A stretch of 17,309 nucleotides of DNA from an uncultured Mycoplasmatota bacterium. Lineage in GTDB: Bacteria; Bacillota_I; Bacilli_A; RF39; UBA660. The notes below the pieces were generated by a model, which saw only the letters and a program-made list of their open reading frames with translations, searched no databases and was not told the origin of the DNA. Position 1 is the first letter of the stretch; each line of letters begins with the position of its first letter. Where the stretch lies: positions 1-17,309 of the forward strand of contig CAMMBX010000014.1 of assembly GCA_946494345.1 (NCBI GenBank). Reading direction: 5' to 3'. The position numbers were made by a program, and so were the translations under genes. This document shows, in pieces, positions 1 through 7,025 of the stretch.

Positions 1-1199
1 TTACTTAAAGGAATATTAGTCATCTTAGAAATAACACTAGCAATATCTTCTTCTGTAACATTATCACTTAATAGTTGCATATTATCATGACTCTTAAGCT
101 CTTCAAGTTCTTTCTCTAACTTAGGAATAGTACCATGTTGTAATTTAGCAGCTTTCTCTAAGTCATATTTATTCTCAGCTTGTTCTAACTCAAAACGAGC
201 CTTCTCAATCTCTTTCTTCTTAGCGTTAATCTTATCATTAAGACTTTTCTCTTCTTCCCAAGCCTCTTTATATTCCTTCTCTTTAGCTTTTAATTCACCT
301 AACTCTTTATCTATCTCATCTTTACGTTTAAGAGATAACTGATCTTTTTCTTTCTTAATCGCTTGTCTTTCAATCTCAAGTCTCATAATCTTACGAGTTA
401 AAGAATCGAGTGCATTAGGAACAGAGTCCATTTGTACACGAATAGTAGCACATGCTTCATCTACTAAATCTATTGCTTTATCAGGTAAATATCTATCAGT
501 AATATAACGATTAGAAAGTGTTACAGCAGCAACTAATGCTTTATCATGAATAGTAACACCATGATGAATTTCAAACTTTTCTTTAAGTCCACGAAGTATT
601 GTTATAGTATCTTCTACACTAGGTTCGTGAACAATAATCTTTTGAAAACGTCTCTCTAATGCCCCATCTTTCTCAATATACTTACGATACTCATTTAAAG
701 TAGTAGCACCAATAACATGAATCTCTCCACGAGCAAGCATTGGCTTTAAGATATTAGAAGTATCCATAGCACCTTCTGTATTACCAGTACCTACAATCAT
801 ATGAATCTCATCAATAAACATAATAATAGAGCCCTCACTCTTCTTAATCTCATTTAAAACATTCTTTAAACGCTCCTCAAACTCACCACGGTATTTAGCA
901 CCTGCAACTAAACTTGCCATATCAAGTTCCCATATAGTTTTATTTTTTAAACTAGCAGGAACATCACCACGCTCTATACGAAGAGCGAGTCCTTCAACAA
1001 TAGCAGTCTTACCAACACCAGGTTCACCAATTAAAACCGGATTATTCTTAGTACGACGAGATAAAACACGAGTAATACTACGAATCTCTTCATCACGACC
1101 AATAACAGGGTCAATTTTACCTGCTCTAACCGCTTCATTTATATTACGACCATATTTTTCTAAAACATTCTCATTTTCTTCATTTGGATTTTGATACAT
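1..1199 (-). CDS. clpB: ATP-dependent disaggregase ClpB, 5' part (cut by window edge)
   Basis: AAA+ chaperone that threads aggregated proteins through a hexameric ring, working with DnaK. About 399 codons are visible and the gene runs off the left edge just as the second ATPase domain begins (..TNIPLS, matching the family's TGIPVSK). From the N-terminus: Walker A GEPGVGKT (residues 58-65), Walker B IIMFIDE (125-131), arginine-finger segment ALERRF (180-185), then the coiled-coil middle domain (about 268-385) that separates ClpB from ClpC/ClpA. The usual ~140-residue N-terminal Clp_N domain is absent: the protein opens almost directly with EKYGRNINEAV. An ATG at 1208 abuts the SD, while the ATG at 1199 has GGGAG at proper spacing, so 1199 is preferred. 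A sigma-A promoter and a CIRCE operator lie directly upstream, indicating HrcA heat-shock control. Confidence 0.95.
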   Translation of the reverse strand, partial: MYQNPNEENENVLEKYGRNINEAVRAGKIDPVIGRDEEIRSITRVLSRRTKNNPVLIGEPGVGKTAIVEGLALRIERGDVPASLKNKTIWELDMASLVAGAKYRGEFEERLKNVLNEIKKSEGSIIMFIDEIHMIVGTGNTEGAMDTSNILKPMLARGEIHVIGATTLNEYRKYIEKDGALERRFQKIIVHEPSVEDTITILRGLKEKFEIHHGVTIHDKALVAAVTLSNRYITDRYLPDKAIDLVDEACATIRVQMDSVPNALDSLTRKIMRLEIERQAIKKEKDQLSLKRKDEIDKELGELKAKEKEYKEAWEEEKSLNDKINAKKKEIEKARFELEQAENKYDLEKAAKLQHGTIPKLEKELEELKSHDNMQLLSDNVTEEDIASVISKMTNIPLS

Positions 1200-1228
1200 A
1201 TTACCCATCTCCCTTCTTACACATACAT

Positions 1229-1257
1229 ATTATATAACACAAATTAGCACTTGTCAA
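1229..1257 (-). promoter_or_regulatory. Sigma-A promoter of clpB
   Basis: On the minus strand, a perfect -35 TTGACA (1252-1257) and a perfect -10 TATAAT (1229-1234) are separated by 17 bases. The clpB start codon lies 30 bases past the -10. The -35 lies inside the CIRCE element. Confidence 0.9.
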
Positions 1258-1270
1258 TATAGAGTGCTAA
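1244..1270. promoter_or_regulatory. CIRCE operator (HrcA binding site)
   Basis: Inverted repeat TTAGCACTT-N9-GAGTGCTAA: nine-base arms, nine-base spacer, one base away from the consensus TTAGCACTC-N9-GAGTGCTAA. It overlaps the -35 of the clpB promoter, the usual geometry for HrcA repression. No hrcA gene is in the window. Confidence 0.93.
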
Positions 1271-1400
1271 TTATTTTGGAAAATATAATCCAGCATGTAT
1301 TTACACCCTAGACTATATCAACAATAATCAAGCCAATATGTTTGAAAATTTCTATCAAAAGATATAAATTTTTCAAAATCGTTCAAGCCTCTAATCCGCT

Positions 1401-1416
1401 TAGTCCTTACGGACTA
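1401..1416 (-). other. Stem-loop over the stop codon of the variable protein gene
   Basis: Six-base arms TAGTCC/GGACTA flank the four-base loop GTAA, which contains the TAA stop. No T-run follows on the minus strand, so it does not look like an intrinsic terminator. A short stem with a tetraloop just past the variable region is a known part of DGR target sites, which is why it is listed. Its role here is inference. Confidence 0.45.
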
Positions 1417-3266
1417 GTCACGCTCATCACGAGGCGGAACGCACCACTAGCGTCTGTACCACCTAGAGCATTGGCGCTGCTGAAGTGGAACACACCCGCA
1501 TCAGTAGTATTGTGCCAGTTACCGCCGCGCACCAACCATGGATACGTCTCACTTACCATATTCCTAGCATCATTATACCAGCCTGCTGTCTCTGATAAAC
1601 CATGACTGATACATTCTCCTCCATTACATGCTTGTGATGGGTCATTACTTGTGTATAAATTATAATATTTACTTTCCAATGTCAATGGATCACTAAATCC
1701 ACTATTTGCAGCCATATTATTATAGTTAGCCATTACATACTCCCAAGCACCACCTGACATATCATAGATTCCATAGATTGTTCCTGTTGTACTGGCTCCT
1801 ACTCCCTTTCCTGTCATTCCATCTTCTGTTCTTATATTATTATCATATGTATATTGACATCCATAATCTGTATTTCCATTACTTGGACTTCCATAACTAC
1901 ATCCTGTTATATATTGATCACTTTTATTTTGATATACTTCTTTATCAAGCTCAGAATAATTCTCATTTCCTAACTTTCCATATCTAGATTGACTAAGGTA
2001 ACTAACCACAGCCCATTCATCATTTCTCATCGCATGAGAATTCATATTGGTACTAAAGCCATACCTATTACCTGCTGCACTTAACTTTAATCCTACTTGA
2101 TAGATATTACTTACATTTATATTTCTCCAACTGGTTACATTTGGTTTTATCATCGGATCTAAACTTGTTGTATTACTTCCTCCATAACTTCCTGATGGAT
2201 TACTACTACTTGTTTCAAACTTTCCTACCCATATTCCTGATAATTCAGTATCACCATATGTAAAGGCATCAGGGGTATACCAATTCTGTGGATTATCGGT
2301 ATCTAAATATTTTGCACTTCCACTATCTTTCTCATCTACTCCTATAAACTTAATATCTATTTCTCCTGGTAAAGCTTGGGTTGGACTACTATTTAAATAA
2401 ACTCCTCTTTTTCCATAATATGTTGAGCCATTTCCTGCTATAGTATAACTATATCTTGGTATCCATACCCACATTGTCTCTACATCATCCATATTTATCT
2501 CTGTTCCTACTGGGGCTGCTTGATACTCAGCTAATTTATCACTTCTTACTGTAATAGCATTAGCCCATATTCCCATTCCATAATTATACCAACCATTATC
2601 TATATCAGTCTTAACCCAGTTATATCCATCATGCTTAACTGCTATCATATTACTATCCATTTCTGGCTCATTAACTCCATCATTTCCTTGTTGAAACTCA
2701 AAGCCATCTACTTGTTGAGTTGCAAATGCCCTTAATTTTCCTAAGAACACTTTACCCATCGCTTCATTAGTTGCATTTATATTTAACCATACACGTAATT
2801 CTCCGTTAATTTCCTCATCTGCATCAATAGTACCATAACTTATAATAGATGAGTCAGATAAACTTCCTGTAAATGTTCTATCATCCATTTTAAGTTCATA
2901 TCTTACATCTCTTGGATCTAATAAACTACAAGCTTCTCCACTTGTTGTTTTACAACTATCTATTAACTCTTCATCATCAACTAAAGATAATGTATAATAT
3001 AGTTCAATATTACTTTCATTTCTCAAAGAAAAAGTATAAGCTTCTGTTTCTTTACCTTTACTATCATAAGTAGGGATTGCATTTACTAAATTTATTCCAT
3101 TACTAGAAGAATCATCTAATACAATAGATATATCACCAACAGTTATTTGTACATTTCTTTCGCCTTCTACAGCAGTCCTAAGCCAAGCATAAGATAATCC
3201 TATTATTAATACAATTAATAAAACTATAACTACAATTATAATTATTTTCTTTTTCTTATTTTTCAC
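1407..3266 (-). CDS. Membrane-anchored FGE/C-type-lectin-fold protein with DGR-like variable C-terminus
   Basis: A 619-residue, probably surface-exposed protein. It has a Lys-rich start, one membrane segment (about 8-28) followed by SYAWLRT, then a TasA/camelysin-like beta-rich stretch (about 35-190). The C-terminal part has hallmarks of the FGE-sulfatase fold: MWVWIPRYSY, GGAWEYV (505-511, cf. GNVWEWV), WLVRGGNW (577-584) and a final FRLV. The last ~45 codons are about 57% G+C by hand count, against 36% in the preceding 140 bases, and use codons rare elsewhere here (CGC, GTG, GCG, CTC). I see no cysteines placed as in active formylglycine-generating enzymes, so a ligand-binding role is more likely than catalysis. 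The start is GTG at 3266 with AGGGAG nine bases upstream; the ATG just upstream is out of frame. It may be a DGR target or an ordinary member of a paralogous surface family. Confidence 0.8.
   Translation of the reverse strand: MKNKKKKIIIIVVIVLLIVLIIGLSYAWLRTAVEGERNVQITVGDISIVLDDSSSNGINLVNAIPTYDSKGKETEAYTFSLRNESNIELYYTLSLVDDEELIDSCKTTSGEACSLLDPRDVRYELKMDDRTFTGSLSDSSIISYGTIDADEEINGELRVWLNINATNEAMGKVFLGKLRAFATQQVDGFEFQQGNDGVNEPEMDSNMIAVKHDGYNWVKTDIDNGWYNYGMGIWANAITVRSDKLAEYQAAPVGTEINMDDVETMWVWIPRYSYTIAGNGSTYYGKRGVYLNSSPTQALPGEIDIKFIGVDEKDSGSAKYLDTDNPQNWYTPDAFTYGDTELSGIWVGKFETSSSNPSGSYGGSNTTSLDPMIKPNVTSWRNINVSNIYQVGLKLSAAGNRYGFSTNMNSHAMRNDEWAVVSYLSQSRYGKLGNENYSELDKEVYQNKSDQYITGCSYGSPSNGNTDYGCQYTYDNNIRTEDGMTGKGVGASTTGTIYGIYDMSGGAWEYVMANYNNMAANSGFSDPLTLESKYYNLYTSNDPSQACNGGECISHGLSETAGWYNDARNMVSETYPWLVRGGNWHNTTDAGVFHFSSANALGGTDASGAFRLVMSVTSP
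1417..1547 (-). other. Candidate DGR variable region (VR)
   Basis: The 3' end of the preceding gene, encoding TYPWLVRGGNWHN through GAFRLVMSVT. By hand it is about 57% G+C. The framework codons (CGC GGC GGT, GCG TTC CGC CTC GTG) contain no A on the coding strand, while the positions between them are mixed. Adenine-directed mutagenesis of a template would leave this pattern. The position is right too: end of an FGE-type fold, before a stem-loop. No template repeat or reverse transcriptase is in the window, so the assignment is inference. Confidence 0.45.
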
Positions 3267-3343
3267 AAAACATCACTCCCTAAGATATCTTAAACATAAC
3301 GGATAATAATACTATCTTTTATAGTTTCATCTATCATAATAAA

Positions 3344-3352
3344 ATTATACCA
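3344..3352 (-). promoter_or_regulatory. Extended -10 promoter of the variable protein gene
   Basis: TGG-TATAAT on the minus strand, an extended -10 (TGn) with only a weak TTGTGG as -35. The leader to the GTG start would be about 70 bases. The divergent XRE gene starts about 75 bases away on the other side. Confidence 0.5.
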
Positions 3353-3424
3353 CATTTTCGTCTATTTCCACAATAAATTTTATATCTATACCAAAAAATG
3401 GAAAAATTAAATTGGTGAAGAAAT

Positions 3425-3880
3425 ATGATCATTAAAAATTTAAGATATACAAGAGAAAATTTGGGTTTAAAACAAAAAGATTTAACTACTCTTTTTAATG
3501 TTACTTACTCTACTATTTCAGGATGGGAAACAGGTAAAGACACAATACCTCTAAAACAACTAATAAAGTATGCTAATAAATATAATTTTAGTTTAGATTA
3601 CTTATTTGGCCTTACTAAGACAAATAAAGAATATCAGCCTTTAGAAATAGACTTAGATATAATTTCTACAAACTTAAGAGCTATTAGAAAGAAAAATAAA
3701 AAGACTCAGGAACAAATCGCTAAAGTCTTAAATACAAGTTCAGGAGGCTATGCTCATTATGAAAACTCTAGATATTTAATACCTACTAATTTTATTTATA
3801 GTCTTGCTCTTTACTATAAAGATTTTTCTATAGATAATGTCTTAGGTAGAAAAGAAATAAAAGAAAAAGTATATAACTAA
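3425..3880 (+). CDS. XRE-family regulator with two tandem HTH domains
   Basis: A 151-residue protein made almost entirely of two HTH_XRE (Cro/CI-type) domains. The first spans about residues 4-60 (QKDLTTLFNVTYSTISGWE, then IPLKQLIKYANKY); the second about 80-140 (TQEQIAKVLNTSSGGYAHYE, then IPTNFIYSLALYY). No sensor, peptidase or membrane segment is seen. The ATG is preceded by a modest SD (GGTGAAG). It is divergently transcribed from the 619-residue variable surface protein across a 158-base spacer and converges with the S41 protease gene. The position suggests it controls itself and perhaps the surface-protein gene. That is inference; no clear operator was identified beyond a short 5-base inverted repeat at 3311-3325. 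Confidence 0.85.
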   Translation: MIIKNLRYTRENLGLKQKDLTTLFNVTYSTISGWETGKDTIPLKQLIKYANKYNFSLDYLFGLTKTNKEYQPLEIDLDIISTNLRAIRKKNKKTQEQIAKVLNTSSGGYAHYENSRYLIPTNFIYSLALYYKDFSIDNVLGRKEIKEKVYN

Positions 3881-3889
3881 ATATATACT
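3860..3889 (-). terminator. Intrinsic terminator of the S41 protease gene
   Basis: Hairpin of 8-base arms AGTATATA/TATATACT with a six-base loop (3868-3889), starting inside the protease stop codon and followed on the minus strand by TTTTCTTTT. It also overlaps the end of the converging XRE gene but lacks a T-run in that direction. Confidence 0.65.
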
Positions 3890-5150
3890 ATTCACTAACA
3901 ACACTAATTGCCGTTTGTAACATTACATCATTATCATAAGTTAATGTTTCTCCTTCTTGTAAAACATTTTCTACTCTATCAGTTGGTACAACACCTTTAT
4001 CATTAACCCAATTACCTAGAGGTGTCAACCATTTCTGAACAGTATACTTAATAGTATCACCGCTATTTAAATCACTAGCTGATTGTACTGTTCCTTTACC
4101 ATAAGAGTTAATACCTACAATATGAGAACCATAACTTTCTTTAAAAGCGCTAGCAAGTATTTCTGAAGCAGAAGCACTCTCATCATTAATAATTACACTA
4201 ACTGGATAATCTCTACTAATACTCTTCTTAGTTCCATATATTTTCTCTTTTTCTTCTTTAGTTTGTAATTGATATAATACTTGTTTTTTATTTAAGAACA
4301 AACATAAAATACTTTTAACTTCTGATAAATAACCTCCAGGATTATCTCTAACATCAATAACTAAGCCTTCTATATTATTATTCTCTAATTTCTTTAAAGC
4401 TTGATTAAACTGTTTATAAACATTACTAGAAAATAAATCTATCTTAATATAACCAACTTTTTTACCATTATTTTCATAAATATCACTACTAACAACAGGA
4501 ATATCCACAGTAGTTTTACTAACTTCAAAGCTTAATTCTTCATTATCTCTATTAATTGTTAATTTAACTGTATCTTTACTATCCTCTCCTGATATTAAAG
4601 AAACAACCTCATTTAAACTCATCCCATTAATATCGGTATCATTGACTTTAGTAATAACATCTCCAACTTTAATACCAACTTTACTAGCAGGACTATTATC
4701 AAAAACATTACCAACACTTACAACCCCATCTTTAAGCATTACTTCTATACCAATACCTTCATAATTACCTTCTAACTCTTGGTTAAAATCATCACTAGCT
4801 TCTCCACTAAAATAAGTAGCATAAGGATCATCTAAATAATTAATCATTCCTTGTATACCTGCATCAATAAGTTCTTCTTTATCAACGTCTTCATAATAAT
4901 TATTAATTATATTATTATAAGTAGTAACTAATTCATCTAACTCATCATCACTAGAACTATCACCATCAAAAACTACAAAATTAACAATATTACCTAAAAG
5001 AAAACCAAACATAATAGCAATTATCATGATTATGATAACTTCAGAAAAATTAAAACCACTTCTTCTTTCTACAATTATCTCTCTAACATTACTATCATCT
5101 ATTTCTTCTTCTACTTTTTCTTCTTTTATATCTTTATTCTTTTTAAACAT
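3888..5150 (-). CDS. S41-family carboxyl-terminal processing protease (CtpA/CtpB-like)
   Basis: Membrane-anchored serine protease that trims C-termini of extracytoplasmic proteins. The 420 residues comprise a charged cytoplasmic N-terminus (1-35), one membrane helix (about 38-60), an N-terminal helical cap, a PDZ domain (about 130-210, containing GIGIEV and SPASKVGIKVGDVI) and the S41 catalytic core. The core shows DVRDNPGG (about 266-273), the SASAS motif with the probable nucleophile near Ser327, and GKGTVQ with the general base near Lys352, which is a complete Ser/Lys dyad. The length is normal for Gram-positive Ctp proteases. An in-frame GTG at 5159 lies inside the SD (GGGGTGAT), so the ATG at 5150 is taken. 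The gene ends with TAG inside a terminator hairpin. An upstream hairpin separates it from the membrane protein gene at 5233. Confidence 0.93.
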   Translation of the reverse strand: MFKKNKDIKEEKVEEEIDDSNVREIIVERRSGFNFSEVIIIMIIAIMFGFLLGNIVNFVVFDGDSSSDDELDELVTTYNNIINNYYEDVDKEELIDAGIQGMINYLDDPYATYFSGEASDDFNQELEGNYEGIGIEVMLKDGVVSVGNVFDNSPASKVGIKVGDVITKVNDTDINGMSLNEVVSLISGEDSKDTVKLTINRDNEELSFEVSKTTVDIPVVSSDIYENNGKKVGYIKIDLFSSNVYKQFNQALKKLENNNIEGLVIDVRDNPGGYLSEVKSILCLFLNKKQVLYQLQTKEEKEKIYGTKKSISRDYPVSVIINDESASASEILASAFKESYGSHIVGINSYGKGTVQSASDLNSGDTIKYTVQKWLTPLGNWVNDKGVVPTDRVENVLQEGETLTYDNDVMLQTAISVVSE

Positions 5151-5181
5151 TAGTATCACCCCGCTGTATCTATTCTATCAT

Positions 5182-5231
5182 AAAAAAAAGAATATCTAAA
5201 GTAAAGATAGATCAATTTGATCTATCTTTAC
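5182..5231 (-). terminator. Strong inverted repeat/terminator after the 5233 gene
   Basis: Perfect 15-base arms (5201-5215 and 5217-5231) around a single central base, starting one base past the TAG stop. On the minus strand a T-run (complement of 5182-5189) follows only after about 11 bases. It may be a terminator, partly read through into the protease gene, or an mRNA-stabilising stem. Confidence 0.6.
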
Positions 5232-5232
5232 A

Positions 5233-5727
5233 CTAACTATTCAAAATATTATTAATTTCACTAATATCAGTAATAACTTCACTAACTTTATGGTTATCAA
5301 ACTTAAGTAATGTAGTTGCTTTTACTTTTAAGCTAAGAGCATCATCAGTTACTATATCCCCATCAGTTACATAACTACTATTCATACCATTAGATAAGTC
5401 AACACTATATAACTTAGTACCACTGCCATTTAACTGATAAGAACTAATTAGTGAACTAACGGTTGAATATTCATCACTAGAATCATAATAAATAACATAA
5501 TACTCATCTTCACTTCTATTAAAAGATTCTCCTGCTAATATTTCATCATACTGAATAGCATTTTCTGTAACTTTATCTTCATCATTACTATCATTACTTA
5601 ATATAAATGTAGTTAAAAAATACATACCTACTAATAAAACTGCTGCAACTACAATAATTATAATAGTTTTCTTAACTTCACTAGGAAGTCCCTTTTTATT
5701 ATTTAAAAAATCTTTTTTCATATACAT
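5233..5727 (-). CDS. Membrane-anchored protein of unknown function (possible thioredoxin-like fold)
   Basis: About 164 residues. A short basic cytoplasmic tail (MYMKKDFLNNKKG) leads to one membrane helix (about residues 18-40, TIIIIVVAAVLLVGMYFLTT), then an acidic extracytoplasmic domain. That domain reads as alternating strands and helices (EYYVIYYDSSDEYSTVSSLI, then TTLLKFDNHKVSEVI), like a thioredoxin-fold accessory protein. It has no cysteine, so it cannot be a CXXC oxidoreductase. I do not recognise a family with confidence. The reading frame is open upstream to 5784, but an AAAGG SD sits before ATGATG at 5730/5727, so 5727 is chosen and 5730 is possible. It has an extended -10 promoter just upstream and a strong hairpin right after the stop, so it is probably a single-gene unit. 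Confidence 0.7.
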   Translation of the reverse strand: MYMKKDFLNNKKGLPSEVKKTIIIIVVAAVLLVGMYFLTTFILSNDSNDEDKVTENAIQYDEILAGESFNRSEDEYYVIYYDSSDEYSTVSSLISSYQLNGSGTKLYSVDLSNGMNSSYVTDGDIVTDDALSLKVKATTLLKFDNHKVSEVITDISEINNILNS

Positions 5728-5752
5728 CATTACCTTTCGTCTTCTGTTTAAT

Positions 5753-5761
5753 AATATAACA
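5753..5761 (-). promoter_or_regulatory. Extended -10 promoter of the 5233 gene
   Basis: TGT-TATATT on the minus strand, 25 bases before the chosen ATG. The segment is homologous to the one carrying TGC-TATATT before the fic gene (7796-7804), as part of the duplicated unit. No clear -35 is seen because the terminator lies there. Confidence 0.4.
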
Positions 5762-5772
5762 TATATAAAAGG

Positions 5773-5798
5773 AAAAATAAACACTTTCGTGCTTATTT
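5773..5798 (-). terminator. Terminator copy downstream of RhuM
   Basis: Ten-base stem AAATAAGCAC/GTGTTTATTT with one G-U pair and a GAAA loop, followed by T-rich sequence on the minus strand. It is the same hairpin as at 7812-7841 and was carried along by the duplication. Confidence 0.8.
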
Positions 5799-5988
5799 CA
5801 TAGTAAGTAAAACACTTATTAAATTAGCATTTTCTCAAAAGTTCTCTCGTCATCATTTTCTAAATCATTTATTATATATTGTAACAAATAAGCTTGAGAA
5901 TTATTATAATGGCAATCACTTTGAAATTTAAAACTTTTATTTAAACTAGATGTTCAAAACACAAAAGTTTAACTTTTTATATGTAAAA

Positions 5989-7008
5989 TCAATTGTTTTC
6001 TATTTGTTTTGTCTCATTTAATAATTTGTCAAAGTCAGAAACATAATTCTTATCTTGAATAACTTTATATTTTGCATATCCGCTTTCTGCTTTTTCTACT
6101 GCCATTTTATGAGAAACATTGCCTTTACCCTCCAACACTTCATAATGAAATAATGTTAAAGCAGTTTCTACTTCTTTTTTCCAATCATTCATATACATAG
6201 GGATATTTCTCTCGGCATTATTTTCTGCAATGTCTAGAAATAAGTTTACTAAATTATTTAATTTTTTTATTTCTTTCTCATCTAAATAATTTTTAGCAAT
6301 AGTAACATCAGACTTTAATATCTTACCATCAGGAGAATTCACCCATGTTGTAAGTCCCATATTCTCTTTTTTAGCATCTACTCTATTATAAACAATCTCA
6401 GATGCTGTTTGCCCTGTAATAGCAAAGTGAAACTTATTTTGAACTGTTTTATAAAATGTTATCGCCTCATCACTATTCTTATCATAATCAATAGAACACT
6501 CAGCAAAAATATCAGTAATTTTCTGGTAAAACATTCTTTCACTTGTACGAATTAATTTAATTCTCTCAAGTAACCTTTTAAAATATTCTTGATCAGTTCT
6601 TCTAGCTTTCATAAATCTTTCATCATTTAAAGCAAAGCCTTGAACCATATAATCTTTAATTATTTTATTAGCCCAAGTTCTAAATTTAATTGCTTTTTTA
6701 GAATTAACTCTAAAACCAATAGAAATAATCATATCAAGATTATAATATTTCGTATTATAAGTTTGTTTTCCCCCATTGCCCACATGTGCAATTTTTGCAC
6801 ATGTGCTATTCTCACTTAATTCATCATCTTTATAAATATTATTAATATGTCTAACAATACCACTTCTATCAATATTGAAAAGAGTTGCAAGTGCTTCGGT
6901 ATTTAACCAAACATCCTCATTTTTTAAAAGCACTTCGACTTTTATGTTTCCATCTTCATCATTATAAAATAAAATATTATTTTCATTACCTATTAATTTC
7001 TCTTGCAT
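5989..7008 (-). CDS. rhuM: RhuM-family protein
   Basis: A 339-residue protein of the RhuM family, named after a Salmonella pathogenicity-island gene. The biochemical function is not established. The N-terminal half carries the family signature: WLNTEALATLFNIDRSGIVRHI, a DNA-binding-like segment (about 33-55), then ELSENSTCAKIAHV, YNLDMIISIGFRVNSKKAIKF and RTWANKIIKDYMVQGFALN. The C-terminal half (AITGQTASEIVYNRVDAKKENMGL to the end) is also typical, and the length is normal. The SD AGGAGGTGA before ATG at 7008 is strong. It lies 17 bases after the fic ORF on the same strand, a pairing seen in accessory regions of other Bacillota, so the two are probably co-transcribed. It ends in TGA. A perfect 10-base inverted repeat lies inside the coding sequence at 6781-6805. 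Confidence 0.9.
   Translation of the reverse strand: MQEKLIGNENNILFYNDEDGNIKVEVLLKNEDVWLNTEALATLFNIDRSGIVRHINNIYKDDELSENSTCAKIAHVGNGGKQTYNTKYYNLDMIISIGFRVNSKKAIKFRTWANKIIKDYMVQGFALNDERFMKARRTDQEYFKRLLERIKLIRTSERMFYQKITDIFAECSIDYDKNSDEAITFYKTVQNKFHFAITGQTASEIVYNRVDAKKENMGLTTWVNSPDGKILKSDVTIAKNYLDEKEIKKLNNLVNLFLDIAENNAERNIPMYMNDWKKEVETALTLFHYEVLEGKGNVSHKMAVEKAESGYAKYKVIQDKNYVSDFDKLLNETKQIENN
6781..6805. repeat. Perfect inverted repeat inside the RhuM coding sequence
   Basis: Arms CACATGTGCA (6781-6790) and TGCACATGTG (6796-6805) around ATTTT. Each arm contains the palindrome CACATGTG. It encodes part of the conserved STCAKIAHV segment, so it could be chance; it would form a stable hairpin in the mRNA. 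Confidence 0.7.
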
Positions 7009-7025
7009 TTTTCACCTCCTAAAAA

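Larger units (their letters stand above)
5753..5962 (-). pseudogene. Decayed partial copy of the lipoprotein gene 3' region
   Basis: Aligned by eye with the intact lipoprotein locus. Bases 5753-5830 match 7796-7873: the downstream promoter, the terminator and the last ~12 codons, with about 2 differences in the 57 bases from 5774 on. Bases 5831-5962 match 8427-8556 at roughly 90%, with one single-base gap. About 550 bases between those two parts are missing. No start codon or signal peptide remains, so no protein is expected. It lies just downstream of the RhuM gene, so Fic-RhuM is bracketed by two copies of this sequence. Its retained terminator probably serves the RhuM transcript. Confidence 0.85.

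Noticed and set aside
1341..1377. Imperfect hairpin downstream of the variable protein gene as its terminator
   Set aside because: Arms TTTGAAAATTT and AAATTTTTCAAA pair with a bulge, but no T-run follows on the minus strand and the stem is weak.
1342..1605. Plus-strand open frame of 87 codons across the variable region
   Set aside because: Antisense to the GC-rich end of the FGE-type gene, no SD, and a composition unlike a real protein; a shadow.
1778..1987. Plus-strand open frame of 69 codons
   Set aside because: Antisense shadow of the 619-residue gene with a skewed Tyr/Leu/His composition and no SD.
1407..3266. Active formylglycine-generating enzyme
   Set aside because: The fold signature is present but I see no catalytic cysteine pair near the C-terminus and no sulfatase nearby; a binding protein is more likely.
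5989..5991. Mycoplasma-type code with TGA as Trp
   Set aside because: rhuM ends naturally at TGA with the expected family length, and Trp is encoded by TGG; standard code fits.
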